From Candidatus Cloacimonadota bacterium (GTDB lineage: Bacteria > Cloacimonadota > Cloacimonadia > Cloacimonadales > JAMOQM01), in NCBI GenBank assembly GCA_027064005.1, contig JAMOQM010000031.1, forward strand, positions 1 to 45,605: a DNA stretch of 45,605 nucleotides, in the 5' to 3' direction. Below are positions 25,505 to 36,296 of this stretch, piece by piece (position 1 is the stretch's first letter; every line of letters starts with the position of its first letter). The position numbers and the translations under genes were made by a program. The notes beneath the pieces are model-generated. The model saw nothing but the letters and a program-made list of their open reading frames with translations, searched no databases and was not told where the DNA came from.

Positions 25505-26359
25505 ATGGCTAATACAAGAGATTTAAAAAATAGAATTGAGAGTATTAAAAATACTAAGCAGATAACTAATGCTATGAAAATGGTTGCAGCTTCTAAATTA
25601 CGTAAATCTCAAGATAAAATTATCAATGCCAGACCTTATGCTAATTATATTGATGTAATGTTAAGAACTCTGAAAATGAGGAATAAATCTAATCTTCATC
25701 AAATTCTAAATGATAAAATTGAGAATAAAAAAGAAATTCTTGTTATTGTTACGGCCGATAGAGGTCTTTGTGGAGCTTTTAATGCACTTATCATTAAAGA
25801 AGCTCTGCATTATCTTAAAGATAAATCAGAAGTAGATTTGATTTGTATCGGTAAAAAAGGCTATGATTTTTTCAAAAAAACCGAGTATAAAATTATTGAA
25901 AAATATCTCGGTCTTTTTAATGAGATGGATTTTACATCATCTAAATCTATTGCTTGGAATATGTTAGATAGGTTTATGAACAAAGAATATGGTAAAATAA
26001 ATGTTTTGTTTAATGAATTCAAATCCGTTATCCAAAATAATATTGTTATAAAACAAATTTTACCGATTATTCCTAATGAATCCGATGTTGTTAACGGTAC
26101 TGATTTTATCTATGAGCCTGATGAAAATACGATAGTTGAAGAACTCGGACGTAAATATGTCGATGTTGAATTATGGAGAATGTTGTTAGAATCATCAGCT
26201 GCAGAACAAGGATCAAGAATGACGGCGATGGATAATGCTACTGAAAACGCTTCAGATTTAATCGATCATTTAACATTACAATATAACAGGGTGCGTCAGG
26301 CATCAATTACAACTGAAATTATTGAAATAGCCTCAGGTGCTGAGGCAATAAAACAATAA
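25505..26359 (+). CDS. atpG: ATP synthase subunit gamma
   Basis: The 284-residue central-stalk subunit has the N-terminal helix LKNRIESIKNTKQITNAMKMVAASKLRK, the DRGLCGAFN motif and the C-terminal helix with ASDLIDHLTLQYNRVRQASITTEIIEI. All family features are intact. It sits between atpA (13 bases) and atpD (12 bases). Confidence 0.97.
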   Translation: MANTRDLKNRIESIKNTKQITNAMKMVAASKLRKSQDKIINARPYANYIDVMLRTLKMRNKSNLHQILNDKIENKKEILVIVTADRGLCGAFNALIIKEALHYLKDKSEVDLICIGKKGYDFFKKTEYKIIEKYLGLFNEMDFTSSKSIAWNMLDRFMNKEYGKINVLFNEFKSVIQNNIVIKQILPIIPNESDVVNGTDFIYEPDENTIVEELGRKYVDVELWRMLLESSAAEQGSRMTAMDNATENASDLIDHLTLQYNRVRQASITTEIIEIASGAEAIKQ

Positions 26360-28162
<1,803 letters not shown>

Positions 28163-28164
<2 letters not shown>

Positions 28165-28184
28165 CGGTCTTTGACCGCTTTTTT
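28163..28184 (+). terminator. Intrinsic terminator of the atp operon
   Basis: The stem AGCGGTC/GACCGCT (28163-28169 with 28173-28179), a 3-base loop and a T-run to 28184 overlap the atpC stop codon. It separates the ATP synthase operon from the ATP-grasp gene starting 13 bases later. Confidence 0.85.
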
Positions 28185-28196
28185 ATTGGAGTTTCT

Positions 28197-29309
28197 ATGA
28201 ATTACCTGATTACCGGGAAAAACTATACCTCAAAATTATTCAAACAATTAAATACTAAAACAATTAAAATTATTGATGAAAATGAATTGAAAAAAATAGA
28301 AATTTCTTTTGATGAAAATGACAGACTTTATGTAGCGTCCGAAAGTGCTTTAGATATTGTATTAAAAAAATCAAAAGATTCTCAAAAAAAGAAAGTAACT
28401 GAAATTCTTAAAAATAAAATAAATTTTAGAAAATCTATCGCGAAATTTCATCCAAATTTTTATTTCAAAGAAATAGCCTTGGATAAAATACATCTACTAA
28501 AGTTGGAAAAAGGTAAAAAATTTGTAATTAAACCTTCAAAAGGTTTTTTTGGAACTGCCGTTAGAGCAATCAATTCTAAGACGGATTTGTCATCTTTACA
28601 AAATGAATTGGCTTCTGAAATTAAAAAAAATTCGGCTTTTTTTAGTGAAGCGGTGTTATCGACAAATACATTTCTTATTGAGGAATTTGCGGAAGGCCAT
28701 GAATACGCTATTGATATGTTTTATAATAGTGATTCTCAACCTGTCATAATGAATATTTACCGCCATCCTTTTCATAAAAATGAAAAGTATTTTCACTCAA
28801 TTTATTATACGGGTAAAGAATTTTATAATGAAATTAAAGAAAGATTTTTAGAAATATTTATTCAATATAATTCGGTATTTAAAGTTAAAAACTATCCGAT
28901 TCATTGTGAATTTAAAATAAATGGCGAAAATGTAATTCCGATAGAATTTAATCCGTTACGTTACGGAGGATTCGGTTTGGCGGATTTAACTTTCCACGCT
29001 TTCAAATTCGATCCTTTTAATTATTTTTTTGAAGATATTGAACCTGACTGGAACTATATTTGGAAAAATTCCGAATACAAATATTTTGCTTGGGCTTTAG
29101 GGTATAATGGGGAAGGTCTTAATGTAAAAAAATTTATTCCTGATCATAAAAAATACAAGAAATTTGTTCAAAATTATTTTGAATATGTTGAGTTAGACCA
29201 TACCATTAATCCGGCTTTTTCAATCGCTTATTTTCCCTTTAATGATTTATCGAGAGTTCAAAATTTTTTAGAAATAGAATACAAAGATTATTTTAATGAA
29301 AAAAAATAG
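28197..29309 (+). CDS. ATP-grasp family protein of unknown substrate
   Basis: The 370-residue protein has an N-terminal region of about 90 residues with no clear domain. The ATP-grasp fold follows: KFVIKPSKGFFGTAVRAI (about residues 108-125), FLIEEFAEGHEYAIDMFYN (nucleotide- and metal-binding part) and PIHCEFKINGENVIPIEFNP (catalytic Glu/Asn that coordinate Mg2+). Family members ligate a carboxylate to an amine or thiol, but no substrate-specifying features stand out. It is preceded by a GGAG site after the atp terminator and overlaps the next gene, a DUF4015 lipoprotein, by 14 bases, so the two are co-expressed. Confidence 0.85.
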   Translation: MNYLITGKNYTSKLFKQLNTKTIKIIDENELKKIEISFDENDRLYVASESALDIVLKKSKDSQKKKVTEILKNKINFRKSIAKFHPNFYFKEIALDKIHLLKLEKGKKFVIKPSKGFFGTAVRAINSKTDLSSLQNELASEIKKNSAFFSEAVLSTNTFLIEEFAEGHEYAIDMFYNSDSQPVIMNIYRHPFHKNEKYFHSIYYTGKEFYNEIKERFLEIFIQYNSVFKVKNYPIHCEFKINGENVIPIEFNPLRYGGFGLADLTFHAFKFDPFNYFFEDIEPDWNYIWKNSEYKYFAWALGYNGEGLNVKKFIPDHKKYKKFVQNYFEYVELDHTINPAFSIAYFPFNDLSRVQNFLEIEYKDYFNEKK

Positions 29310-30558
29310 TTTAATATTTCTATTCATTTTTTTTAATTTAATGTTTGTATTTTCTTGTACAAAAAAAAATAAACCGGTAGTTGAAAATAAAACAATTAAA
29401 ACAGATACTTTGAAAACAATAGAACGGATTTCCAAACAAGATTCCAATCCGGTGTTTGTTGATCCGATTGATGTTTTGATTGATTCGCTTTTGGAAAATA
29501 AAAAAAAGAAATCTACGAGATTGTCCCAAGACAAAGATTTTGAAAAAGGTATATATTTGACAGCTTATTCTGTTGCCGATAAATCTTTTCCCGAATTGCT
29601 TTCTAAGGCAAAAAAATCAGGAATAAACACAATTGTTTTTGATGTAAAAAATATGGATGGAACAATATTCGATAAAAAGGCTCAAAAATCCACGTACAAG
29701 CAATTTAGTTTCAGAAACACTTTAGATATTCGGAAGGTGACGAAAGTTATTCACGATGCAGATATGAAAGCCGTTTCTCGGATTGTTATGTTTCATGATA
29801 TTAATATTGCCAAAAAGGATTCTACGCTTTGTCCTTTTAGGCTATATGGCAGTCAATGGATTGAAAGTAAGAGAAAAGGTCCGGCTTGGCTCGACCCTTC
29901 AAATCATAAAGTTCAGAGTATTCTTCTAACTTTAATTGATTGGACGGCTCGGCAAGGTGTTGAGGAAATCCAATTGGATTACGTAAGATTTCCGACTCAA
30001 GGTGATGTTGGAAATGCAATTTTTGCTTATCAAAAAGAAGACAGTTTATTTGCCAAGAAAGATTCTCTTTATAAATTCCGTTCAAAAGATGATATAATTG
30101 CTAATTTTGTAAAAAAAGCTTCCGCTATCTGTCATAGTCATAATGTGAGATTATCTGCGGATGTATTCGCAATAACTTCTTGGCAGAGAAAATCGGATAT
30201 TTCCGCAACAGGTCAAAATTTAAAAAAAATGTCTTTGTATTTAGATGAGATTCATCCTATGATTTATTCGTCTCATTTTGATAAACATTTTGATTTTAGG
30301 AAGAATTATTGGAATGACGGATATTTGTCTGTTTATGAAGGAAGTGTTCGGGCGATGGTAAATTCCAATAAAAATTGCAAGGTAATTCCTTATATCCAAG
30401 GTAATAGTTGGAGGGTTAGATTTAATAAAGAATATATTTATTCGCAAATTGCTGCTGTCAAAGATTCCGGATCTAAAGGATATATTTTTTGGAATGCTTC
30501 AAATCGGTATAGTAAAATTTTTGATTGGATAAAAGAAAAGCCGGTTGACCGGCTTTAA
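29296..30558 (+). CDS. DUF4015 putative glycoside hydrolase lipoprotein
   Basis: The 420-residue protein has a lipoprotein signal with Cys21 (MFVFSC) and a hydrophilic linker to about residue 85. A TIM-barrel-like domain follows with GIYLTAYSVADKSFPELLSKAKKSGINTIVFDVKNMDG, WLDPSNHKVQSILLTLIDW, GVEEIQLDYVRFPTQG, SADVFAITSW and LDEIHPMIYSSHF. These segments are characteristic of DUF4015, predicted to be glycoside hydrolases related to GH13-type folds. It should be anchored in the envelope facing the periplasm or outside. It overlaps the ATP-grasp gene; an exact parS site and a hairpin follow directly. Confidence 0.85.
   Translation: MKKNSLIFLFIFFNLMFVFSCTKKNKPVVENKTIKTDTLKTIERISKQDSNPVFVDPIDVLIDSLLENKKKKSTRLSQDKDFEKGIYLTAYSVADKSFPELLSKAKKSGINTIVFDVKNMDGTIFDKKAQKSTYKQFSFRNTLDIRKVTKVIHDADMKAVSRIVMFHDINIAKKDSTLCPFRLYGSQWIESKRKGPAWLDPSNHKVQSILLTLIDWTARQGVEEIQLDYVRFPTQGDVGNAIFAYQKEDSLFAKKDSLYKFRSKDDIIANFVKKASAICHSHNVRLSADVFAITSWQRKSDISATGQNLKKMSLYLDEIHPMIYSSHFDKHFDFRKNYWNDGYLSVYEGSVRAMVNSNKNCKVIPYIQGNSWRVRFNKEYIYSQIAAVKDSGSKGYIFWNASNRYSKIFDWIKEKPVDRL
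30537..30556. terminator. Bidirectional hairpin terminator (DUF4015 / purE)
   Basis: A GC-rich stem of at least 8 bp, AAAGCCGG/CCGGCTTT (30537-30544 with 30549-30556), overlaps the end of the DUF4015 gene. On the minus strand it is followed by TTTTCTTTT, so it is a better terminator for the purE transcript than for the plus-strand one. Confidence 0.75.
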
Positions 30559-30572
30559 GTTTCACGTGAAAC
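30559..30572. promoter_or_regulatory. parS: parS centromere site (exact 14-bp palindrome)
   Basis: GTTTCACGTGAAAC is the exact core of the universal parS palindrome; one flanking base (A at 30573) also fits the 16-base consensus, while 30558 is A instead of T. It lies between convergent DUF4015 and purE genes, about 12 kb from parB, a typical distance for an origin-proximal ParB loading site. Confidence 0.9.
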
Positions 30573-30578
30573 ACAAAA

Positions 30579-31031
30579 TTATTTAGATAAATCTTCTCTA
30601 TATTTAAGATATTTTTCTCGAATATCAGGGTATTTTATAGACAAAATTTGAGCTGCTAAAATAGCAGAATTTTTTGACCCGTTTATAGCGACAGTTGCAA
30701 CAGGAATTCCGGTTGGCATCTGAACCACTGAAAAAAGTGCATCTTCTCCGGAGAGAGTATTTCCTTTTAAAGGAACACCAATTACCGGTAAGGTTGTTTG
30801 AGCTGCTATTACTCCGGGTAAATGAGCCGCCATTCCGGCTGCTGCAATGAAAATTTGATAACCATTCTTTTCTGCTTCTTTTACTAATTTAGTGGTTTTT
30901 TCAGGATTTCTGTGAGCTGAAGATATAAAAAAATCATACTCAATGTTAAACATTTCAAGATACTCTTTAATTTTATTTCCTTCAGTTAAATCTGATTTAC
31001 TGCCTAATATAACTCTAACTAATTTTGCCAT
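30579..31031 (-). CDS. purE: N5-carboxyaminoimidazole ribonucleotide mutase
   Basis: The 150-residue purine-biosynthesis enzyme has GSKSDLTEGNKIKEYLEMF, the active-site segment SSAHRNPEKT and GMAAHLPGVIAAQTTLPVIGVP. It converts N5-CAIR to CAIR (class I) and normally works with PurK, which is not in the window. An AGGAG site fixes the start. It is 8 bases downstream of the HTH-EIIA gene on the same strand, so the two may share a transcript. Confidence 0.96.
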   Translation of the reverse strand: MAKLVRVILGSKSDLTEGNKIKEYLEMFNIEYDFFISSAHRNPEKTTKLVKEAEKNGYQIFIAAAGMAAHLPGVIAAQTTLPVIGVPLKGNTLSGEDALFSVVQMPTGIPVATVAINGSKNSAILAAQILSIKYPDIREKYLKYREDLSK

Positions 31032-31039
31032 GAATTCTC

Positions 31040-31696
31040 CTAAATTGAAGAAATTATATTGTAATAATCTTCTTTGGTTTTAGCTTCATTTAATTTTTTA
31101 ATTGCTGATTTGCTATTTAAAAATCTTGAAAGATAAGAAAGCGTGAAAAGATGTTGTTTGTCATCTTGAAAAAGAAGTAAAAAAAAGTATTTTACGGGTT
31201 TTTTATCTGGTGCGTCGAAATCAACCCCGTCTTGACAAACACCAAAAAGTAATGAAGGTGTTTTAATTTTTGAAGGATGAACGTGACGCGGATGTAAGAA
31301 AGCTGTTTGTTTTCCAACTGCGGTTGAGACTAATTCTTCTCGAGCTACAACAACTTCATAAAGCCATCTGTGATCTTTAACTATTTTTAATTCTTTGGCA
31401 AATTTGGACATTTCTCCAATTGCTTCATATTTATTATCGGCTTCGAAATCAATTAAAATATTTTCCGGACGGAAATAATCGTGAAAACGAGTTTTGGTGC
31501 GTTTCATAGCGAGAATTTGAAATTCTTTATCAGAAAGATTCGTCAGCCAGCTATCAATTTCGTTTTTACTGATTTTGATTATTTTTCCTTTGCTTGCGGT
31601 AGTAAAAATGCCGGAGTTGATCATATCTAGTACTATGTTTTCGCTAAGTTTTAAAAATTTAGCTGCAGCTTTTACGGTAATAAGAGTATCTTCCAT
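31040..31696 (-). CDS. Helix-turn-helix / PTS EIIA fusion protein
   Basis: The 218-residue protein joins an N-terminal excisionase/MerR-like DNA-binding domain (ITVKAAAKFLKLSENIVLDMINSG...KISKNEIDSWL, residues 5-52) to a type-2 EIIA domain (about residues 75-215). In the EIIA part, EELVSTAVGKQTAFLHPRH aligns with the PtsN active site, placing His135 at the phosphorylation position; the preceding proline is replaced by leucine, and His138 and His140 lie close by. It is a candidate phosphorylation-controlled transcription regulator. A Shine-Dalgarno AGGGGA precedes it. It is divergent from lptE and followed by purE. Confidence 0.83.
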   Translation of the reverse strand: MEDTLITVKAAAKFLKLSENIVLDMINSGIFTTASKGKIIKISKNEIDSWLTNLSDKEFQILAMKRTKTRFHDYFRPENILIDFEADNKYEAIGEMSKFAKELKIVKDHRWLYEVVVAREELVSTAVGKQTAFLHPRHVHPSKIKTPSLLFGVCQDGVDFDAPDKKPVKYFFLLLFQDDKQHLFTLSYLSRFLNSKSAIKKLNEAKTKEDYYNIISSI

Positions 31697-31747
31697 TATA
31701 TTCCCCTTTATTTTATGATAACTAAATTTTTTAAACTACCCTATCTT

Positions 31748-31776
31748 TGTCAAGAAAACTTAGTAATTTCTTGACA
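31748..31776. promoter_or_regulatory. Divergent TTGACA promoter pair (HTH-EIIA / lptE)
   Basis: TTGACA occurs on the minus strand (complement of 31748-31753) facing the HTH-EIIA gene, and on the plus strand at 31771-31776 facing lptE. This is the same arrangement as between acyP and rsmG. No strong -10 is visible at 17 bases in either direction. Confidence 0.45.
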
Positions 31777-31804
31777 TAAAAATAGTTAAAACTTCTTTGC
31801 AAAC

Positions 31805-32308
31805 ATGATTAATATAAGAAAAATACTTAGAATTTCATTCTTGATTTTAATTGGCGGTTGTTCTTATTCCTTTAATCTTAATAATTATCCGAATTTAAAA
31901 ACCGTGCAGGTTGATGCTTTCCAAAATAAAACATCAGAATTCGAGATTGATGAGGAAATTACAGATTATCTGGCAGGGGAATTTAGAAAAGATTCAAGGT
32001 TAAGGTTAGTAAATGAAAATCCTGATTGTCTAATCACCGGAAAGGTGGTTTCATATAGTGATGTTCCTGCTCAATATGATGAAAAAGAAAACGTTAGTCT
32101 GCGAAAAATCAAAATAGCTTTTAAAATTCAGTTTGAAGACACAAAAGAAAAAAAGATAATTTGGGATTCCGGGTCATATTCAGAGAATGAGAATTATGTT
32201 GAATCGGGTAGTTCGGAAACAATTGCTAATTCTGCTGAAGAAGCACGTCAAAAAATATATGAAAAAGTCTTTAATAAAATAATACAAAACACGTTGGAAT
32301 CATGGTAA
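31805..32308 (+). CDS. LptE-like outer-membrane lipoprotein
   Basis: The 167-residue protein has a lipoprotein signal with Cys19 (LIGGCSYSF). It continues in the way of LptE: YPNLKTVQVDAFQNKTSEFEIDEEITDYLAGEFRKDSRLRLV, ITGKVVSYSDVPAQYD, and a C-terminal helix that begins AEEARQKIYEKVFNKI. LptE plugs LptD in lipopolysaccharide export at the outer membrane, so an LPS-type outer membrane is implied. lptD itself is not here. The gene lacks a clear ribosome-binding site and overlaps the pseudouridine synthase gene by 7 bases. Confidence 0.85.
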   Translation: MINIRKILRISFLILIGGCSYSFNLNNYPNLKTVQVDAFQNKTSEFEIDEEITDYLAGEFRKDSRLRLVNENPDCLITGKVVSYSDVPAQYDEKENVSLRKIKIAFKIQFEDTKEKKIIWDSGSYSENENYVESGSSETIANSAEEARQKIYEKVFNKIIQNTLESW

Positions 32309-33054
32309 GAATAAACAAATATTTAGCTCAAAGCAATGTTGGGTCGCGTAGAGATGTTGAAAAACACATCTTAAATGGTGAAGTAAAGGTAAATGGTAAA
32401 GTCTGTAAAGATTTATCGAGACAAATTGATGAAGAAAATGATGAAGTAATGTTTCACGGGAAACATGTTAAACCTAAAAATGAAATTATCTACTTAATGC
32501 TTAATAAACCGAAAAATTATTTGGTTACTGCTAAAGATGATTTTGAAAGAAAAACGGTTTTCGATCTTTTGCCCGATTTTAACGTTCATCTTTTTTCTGT
32601 CGGTAGATTGGATTACATGTCAACCGGACTTTTAATAATGACAAGTGATGGCGATTTTGCTAACAAAATCATTCATCCTAAAAATAAACTCCCTAAAGTT
32701 TATCGAATAAAAGCAAAAGGGATTTTAACAGAAGAACAAATTAAAAAATTATATAACATTAAAACAATTGAAGGAAAACCAATTAGCCGTCCTATTGTTA
32801 AAGTGAAAGAGAAAAATGATAACTCTACGATTTTAAGAATGACAATTTTTGAGGGACGAAAAAGACAAATAAGACAAATGATTAGAATAATTGGTTCAGA
32901 AGTATTGGAATTAAAAAGAACACAAATTGGAAATCTTAAACTTGATAAACTCCCGATTGGAATGTGGCGATTTTTAAAACCAAATGAAATATTAAATTTA
33001 ATACGATATAAAAGAGGAAACAATGAAAATAGGACTGATAGGACTGCCGAATAG
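32302..33054 (+). CDS. rRNA pseudouridine synthase, RsuA/RluB family
   Basis: The 250-residue protein has an N-terminal S4 RNA-binding domain (MVRINKYLAQSNVGSRRDVEKHILNGEVKVNGK, residues 1-60) and a catalytic domain with VGRLDYMSTGLLIMTSDGDFANKIIHP, containing the catalytic aspartate. It ends with MTIFEGRKRQIRQM. It is closest to the RluB/RsuA group that modifies large- or small-subunit rRNA; which site cannot be told from this. Its last 32 bases overlap the start of ychF. Confidence 0.93.
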   Translation: MVRINKYLAQSNVGSRRDVEKHILNGEVKVNGKVCKDLSRQIDEENDEVMFHGKHVKPKNEIIYLMLNKPKNYLVTAKDDFERKTVFDLLPDFNVHLFSVGRLDYMSTGLLIMTSDGDFANKIIHPKNKLPKVYRIKAKGILTEEQIKKLYNIKTIEGKPISRPIVKVKEKNDNSTILRMTIFEGRKRQIRQMIRIIGSEVLELKRTQIGNLKLDKLPIGMWRFLKPNEILNLIRYKRGNNENRTDRTAE

Positions 33055-34090
33055 CGGCAAAACAACAATCTTTAATGCTTTAACCGGTCAAACAGCAGAA
33101 ATTACTTCTTATTCAAGCGGGAAAGCTGAACCAAATTTATCAGTAGTAAATGTTCTTGATGAAAGAATTACGAAATTATCAGAGATGTATAATCCTAAAA
33201 AAACAATTTATGCTACGATCGAGTTTATTGATTTTGTGGGATTAAATGAAGGTGCCGGTCGGGAAGGTTTATTTTCCGGAGCCGCAACAGCTTTAATAAA
33301 AAATACTGATGCTTTGTGTGTTGTTGCCAGAAATTTTGATGATGCATTATTAGGATCTCCAACACCTTTTCAAGATGTTGAAAAAATTATGGATGAGTTA
33401 CTAATTTCTGATTTAATTATTGCAGAAAAAAGGCTGGAAAAAATAGAATTGGCTTATAAGAGAGGTCAAAAAACTGCAACTTTACAATTTGAAGAAAAGG
33501 TTATTCACCGAATTATTGAGCAATTAAATGAAAACAAACCTATTCGCGATTTAGAGTTATCTCAAGATGAGCTAAAATCAATTAGAGGTTTTCAATTCTT
33601 AACCTTAAAACCGGCAATGGTAATTTTAAATTCATCGGAAGACAATTTTAATAATTCAGAAAGTGTTTTAGATAAATTAAGCACAAAATATAAAACTTTG
33701 GAGTTCGCCGGTAATTTTGAAATGGAATTGAATCAACTGGAGGAAGAAGAAGCAATTGAATTTATGAAAGATATGGGTATTGAAAAATCTGCTCAAGACA
33801 GATTAACTAAATTTGCTTATGATTTGCTCGGATATATCAGCTTTTTTACGGTTGGGACAGATGAAGTCAGAGCTTGGACTATCATTAAAGGAAGCAATGC
33901 AGTGATTGCCGCCGGAACGATTCATTCTGATTTAGCTCGCGGATTTATTAGAGCTGAATGTTTTAACTATAAAGATTTAATAGAGTTTGGTTCTGAAAAA
34001 GCTATTCGGGAAAAAGGAAAATTCAAATTGGAAGGAAAAGAATATATTGTAAACGATGGCGATATTTTAAACATTAGGTTTAGCGTGTAA
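33023..34090 (+). CDS. ychF: Redox-regulated ATPase YchF
   Basis: The 355-residue Obg-family ATPase has G1 GLPNSGKTT, G3-like DFVGLNEGAGREG and, in place of the guanine-specific NKxD, LNSSED, which is why the family prefers ATP. A C-terminal TGS-like domain follows (DEVRAWTIIKGSNAVIAAGTIHSDLARGFIRAE). It binds ribosomes and is linked to stress responses. It starts inside the preceding pseudouridine synthase gene behind an AGAGG site. Confidence 0.96.
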   Translation: MKIGLIGLPNSGKTTIFNALTGQTAEITSYSSGKAEPNLSVVNVLDERITKLSEMYNPKKTIYATIEFIDFVGLNEGAGREGLFSGAATALIKNTDALCVVARNFDDALLGSPTPFQDVEKIMDELLISDLIIAEKRLEKIELAYKRGQKTATLQFEEKVIHRIIEQLNENKPIRDLELSQDELKSIRGFQFLTLKPAMVILNSSEDNFNNSESVLDKLSTKYKTLEFAGNFEMELNQLEEEEAIEFMKDMGIEKSAQDRLTKFAYDLLGYISFFTVGTDEVRAWTIIKGSNAVIAAGTIHSDLARGFIRAECFNYKDLIEFGSEKAIREKGKFKLEGKEYIVNDGDILNIRFSV

Positions 34091-34091
34091 A

Positions 34092-36296
34092 ATGCAAAAG
34101 AAAGAAGGTGTTGGAAGTTTGAAAAGGAAAATGGCAGGAAGTATCATACTGCTATTTTCTTTATTAATTTTAATTTCTCTTTTTAATGCACAAGAAAAGA
34201 TATTTCATGATTATAACCGAATTGTAAATGCTCATTTAAGCTTTTTCCAAATCCTTAAATTAGATTTTCCTCAAGTGTCGAATCCGGTGGGTGTTTTCGG
34301 AGCAATTTTTTCATATTATCTCTTGATTTATTTGGGCAGATTTTTTTCAATAATATTTTTTCTTGGAATAATTTTATTGAGTATTTCTTGTTTGATTATG
34401 ACTTCCAATAAAAATAAGATATTGAAGATTTCCAGTTTTGTTTTTGCCGGATTATTCCTGAATGTTCTTTTGATAGAGTTCAGGATATCGGACAGTGGAA
34501 TATTTCCGATTTTTGTTGATAAAATTTTGACTCACATTTTTAATCCGATTGGGGCTAAATTAATATCTTTATTCCTTATTATTGCTCCCTTGCTGATAAG
34601 TTTTGAATTTGGGCATTTAATTAATTTTTTTAAAAATCATAAGAATGATAAAATTCCCAAAAAGAAAATTAAGAAAAACAAAAAGCTAAAAAAAATACCT
34701 GAATATACTGAAATTGAAGAAGATTTTGAAGATGATGTTATTTCCAAAAAAGAGCAAAAACCAATTAAAATAAGAAAACATGACACTTCTCTAAAAAAAT
34801 TACCACCAAAGGAAAAATTTGTTTTTAACAGTAATCAAACTTTCGATGTATATACTAAACCAGATGTGGAAGCATTTTTGTTAGTTCAAGAAAATCATAG
34901 TGAAGAAAATAGAAAAAATTTGGAAAAAAATATTAATCAAGTAGGAAAATTATTAATTACAAAATTAGCCGAATTTAATATTGAAGCAACTGTTGAGAAT
35001 GTGAATGTAGGACCAATTATTACGCAGTTTGAATTAGATCCGCCTCCGGGAATTAAAGTAAGCAAATTTTCCAATTTGTCTGATGATTTAGGTTTGGCTT
35101 TGAAAGCTAAAAGCGTTAGAATTGAAGCACCGATTCCGGGAAGAGGTCTGATTGGGGTGGAAGTTCCAAATAAATATTGGGATACGATTTTATTGCGTGA
35201 TGTTATGTTGTCAGAAGAAATGGCAAAACTGAAAGATTCACCTTTGGCAATTGCTTTAGGGAAAGATATTTCAGGGAAACCTGTTGCGGCTGATCTTTCG
35301 AAAATGCCCCATTTATTAATTGCCGGAGCAACGGGTGCCGGGAAAAGTGTTTGCATAAATACTTTGATTACCAGTATTTTATTGCGTTCAGATCCTGACG
35401 AAGTTCGAATGGTTTTGATTGATCCAAAAAGGATTGAACTCTCCGGATATAATGGAATTCCTCATCTGATTCAGGATGTAATTTCTGATCCGGAAGAATC
35501 ACTTATTTCGTTTAATTGGGCGGTAAAAGAAATGGAACGGCGTTATAGTTTGCTCCAAGAATATAAAGTTAGGGATATTGCTTCTTTTAATAAAAAAATT
35601 GCTAAATTACAGAAAACAGAAGAAGATTTTGAAGAAAAGAAATTGCCTTACATTGTGATTGTAGTTGATGAATTTGCCGATTTAATTATGACAGCCGGAA
35701 GAGATATTGAAACTCCGATTTCCAGATTGGCACAAATGGCAAGAGCAATTGGTATTCATTTGATTATTGCAACTCAAAGACCTTCTACGAAAGTAATTAC
35801 AGGTATAATCAAGGCTAATTTTCCAACCAGAATTGCGTTCAAAGTTTCTTCAAAAATAGATTCTCGTGTTATTCTCGATTCAAATGGGGCAGAGCAACTT
35901 TTAGGACGCGGAGATATGTTATTTTTAGGACCGGGAAAATCTTCCGTAGAAAGAATTCATGGTGCTTTTGTAACAGATGGCGAGATTGAGAGTATCGTGG
36001 AATATCTTAAATTGCAACCAAAACCGGAATTAGAAGTAAAAATTGAAATAAAAGAGGATTGTGATTTAGATAATTTTGATTATGATGACGAACTTTTCCC
36101 TGAGGCTGCCAGATTAATTGTTTCCGCACAAACTGCATCTGTTTCAATGTTGCAAAGACACTTCAAGATTGGATATGCGAGAGCCGGTCGATTAATTGAT
36201 AATTTGGAAGCGGCACACATTATCGGTCCCCACGTTGGCAGTAAATCACGTGATGTTTTAGTTTCAGAGGAGGAATTAAGCAATTATGGATTCTAA
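34092..36296 (+). CDS. ftsK: DNA translocase FtsK/SpoIIIE
   Basis: The 734-residue protein has four N-terminal membrane helices (about residues 15-180), a lysine-rich linker (about 190-260) and the alpha/beta motor, with Walker A AGATGAGKSVCINTL and Walker B IVVDEFADLIM. A C-terminal gamma winged helix follows (AARLIVSAQTASVSMLQRHFKIGYARAGRLIDNLE). It pumps chromosomal DNA at the septum and helps resolve dimers; the gamma domain would read polar KOPS-type motifs. The start ATG is 1 base after ychF stops; the ATG at 34131 is possible too. The linker is shorter than in E. coli FtsK. It overlaps lolA by 11 bases. Confidence 0.96.
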   Translation: MQKKEGVGSLKRKMAGSIILLFSLLILISLFNAQEKIFHDYNRIVNAHLSFFQILKLDFPQVSNPVGVFGAIFSYYLLIYLGRFFSIIFFLGIILLSISCLIMTSNKNKILKISSFVFAGLFLNVLLIEFRISDSGIFPIFVDKILTHIFNPIGAKLISLFLIIAPLLISFEFGHLINFFKNHKNDKIPKKKIKKNKKLKKIPEYTEIEEDFEDDVISKKEQKPIKIRKHDTSLKKLPPKEKFVFNSNQTFDVYTKPDVEAFLLVQENHSEENRKNLEKNINQVGKLLITKLAEFNIEATVENVNVGPIITQFELDPPPGIKVSKFSNLSDDLGLALKAKSVRIEAPIPGRGLIGVEVPNKYWDTILLRDVMLSEEMAKLKDSPLAIALGKDISGKPVAADLSKMPHLLIAGATGAGKSVCINTLITSILLRSDPDEVRMVLIDPKRIELSGYNGIPHLIQDVISDPEESLISFNWAVKEMERRYSLLQEYKVRDIASFNKKIAKLQKTEEDFEEKKLPYIVIVVDEFADLIMTAGRDIETPISRLAQMARAIGIHLIIATQRPSTKVITGIIKANFPTRIAFKVSSKIDSRVILDSNGAEQLLGRGDMLFLGPGKSSVERIHGAFVTDGEIESIVEYLKLQPKPELEVKIEIKEDCDLDNFDYDDELFPEAARLIVSAQTASVSMLQRHFKIGYARAGRLIDNLEAAHIIGPHVGSKSRDVLVSEEELSNYGF

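Noticed and set aside
35328-35360. Long frame on the minus strand inside ftsK (34937-35356)
   Set aside because: It is antisense to the conserved FtsK motor region and shows no family signature of its own.
36246-36255. ATCACGTGAT palindrome at the end of ftsK as a further parS site
   Set aside because: Only the CACGTG core with one extra base on each side matches; the flanking GTTT and AAAC are missing.
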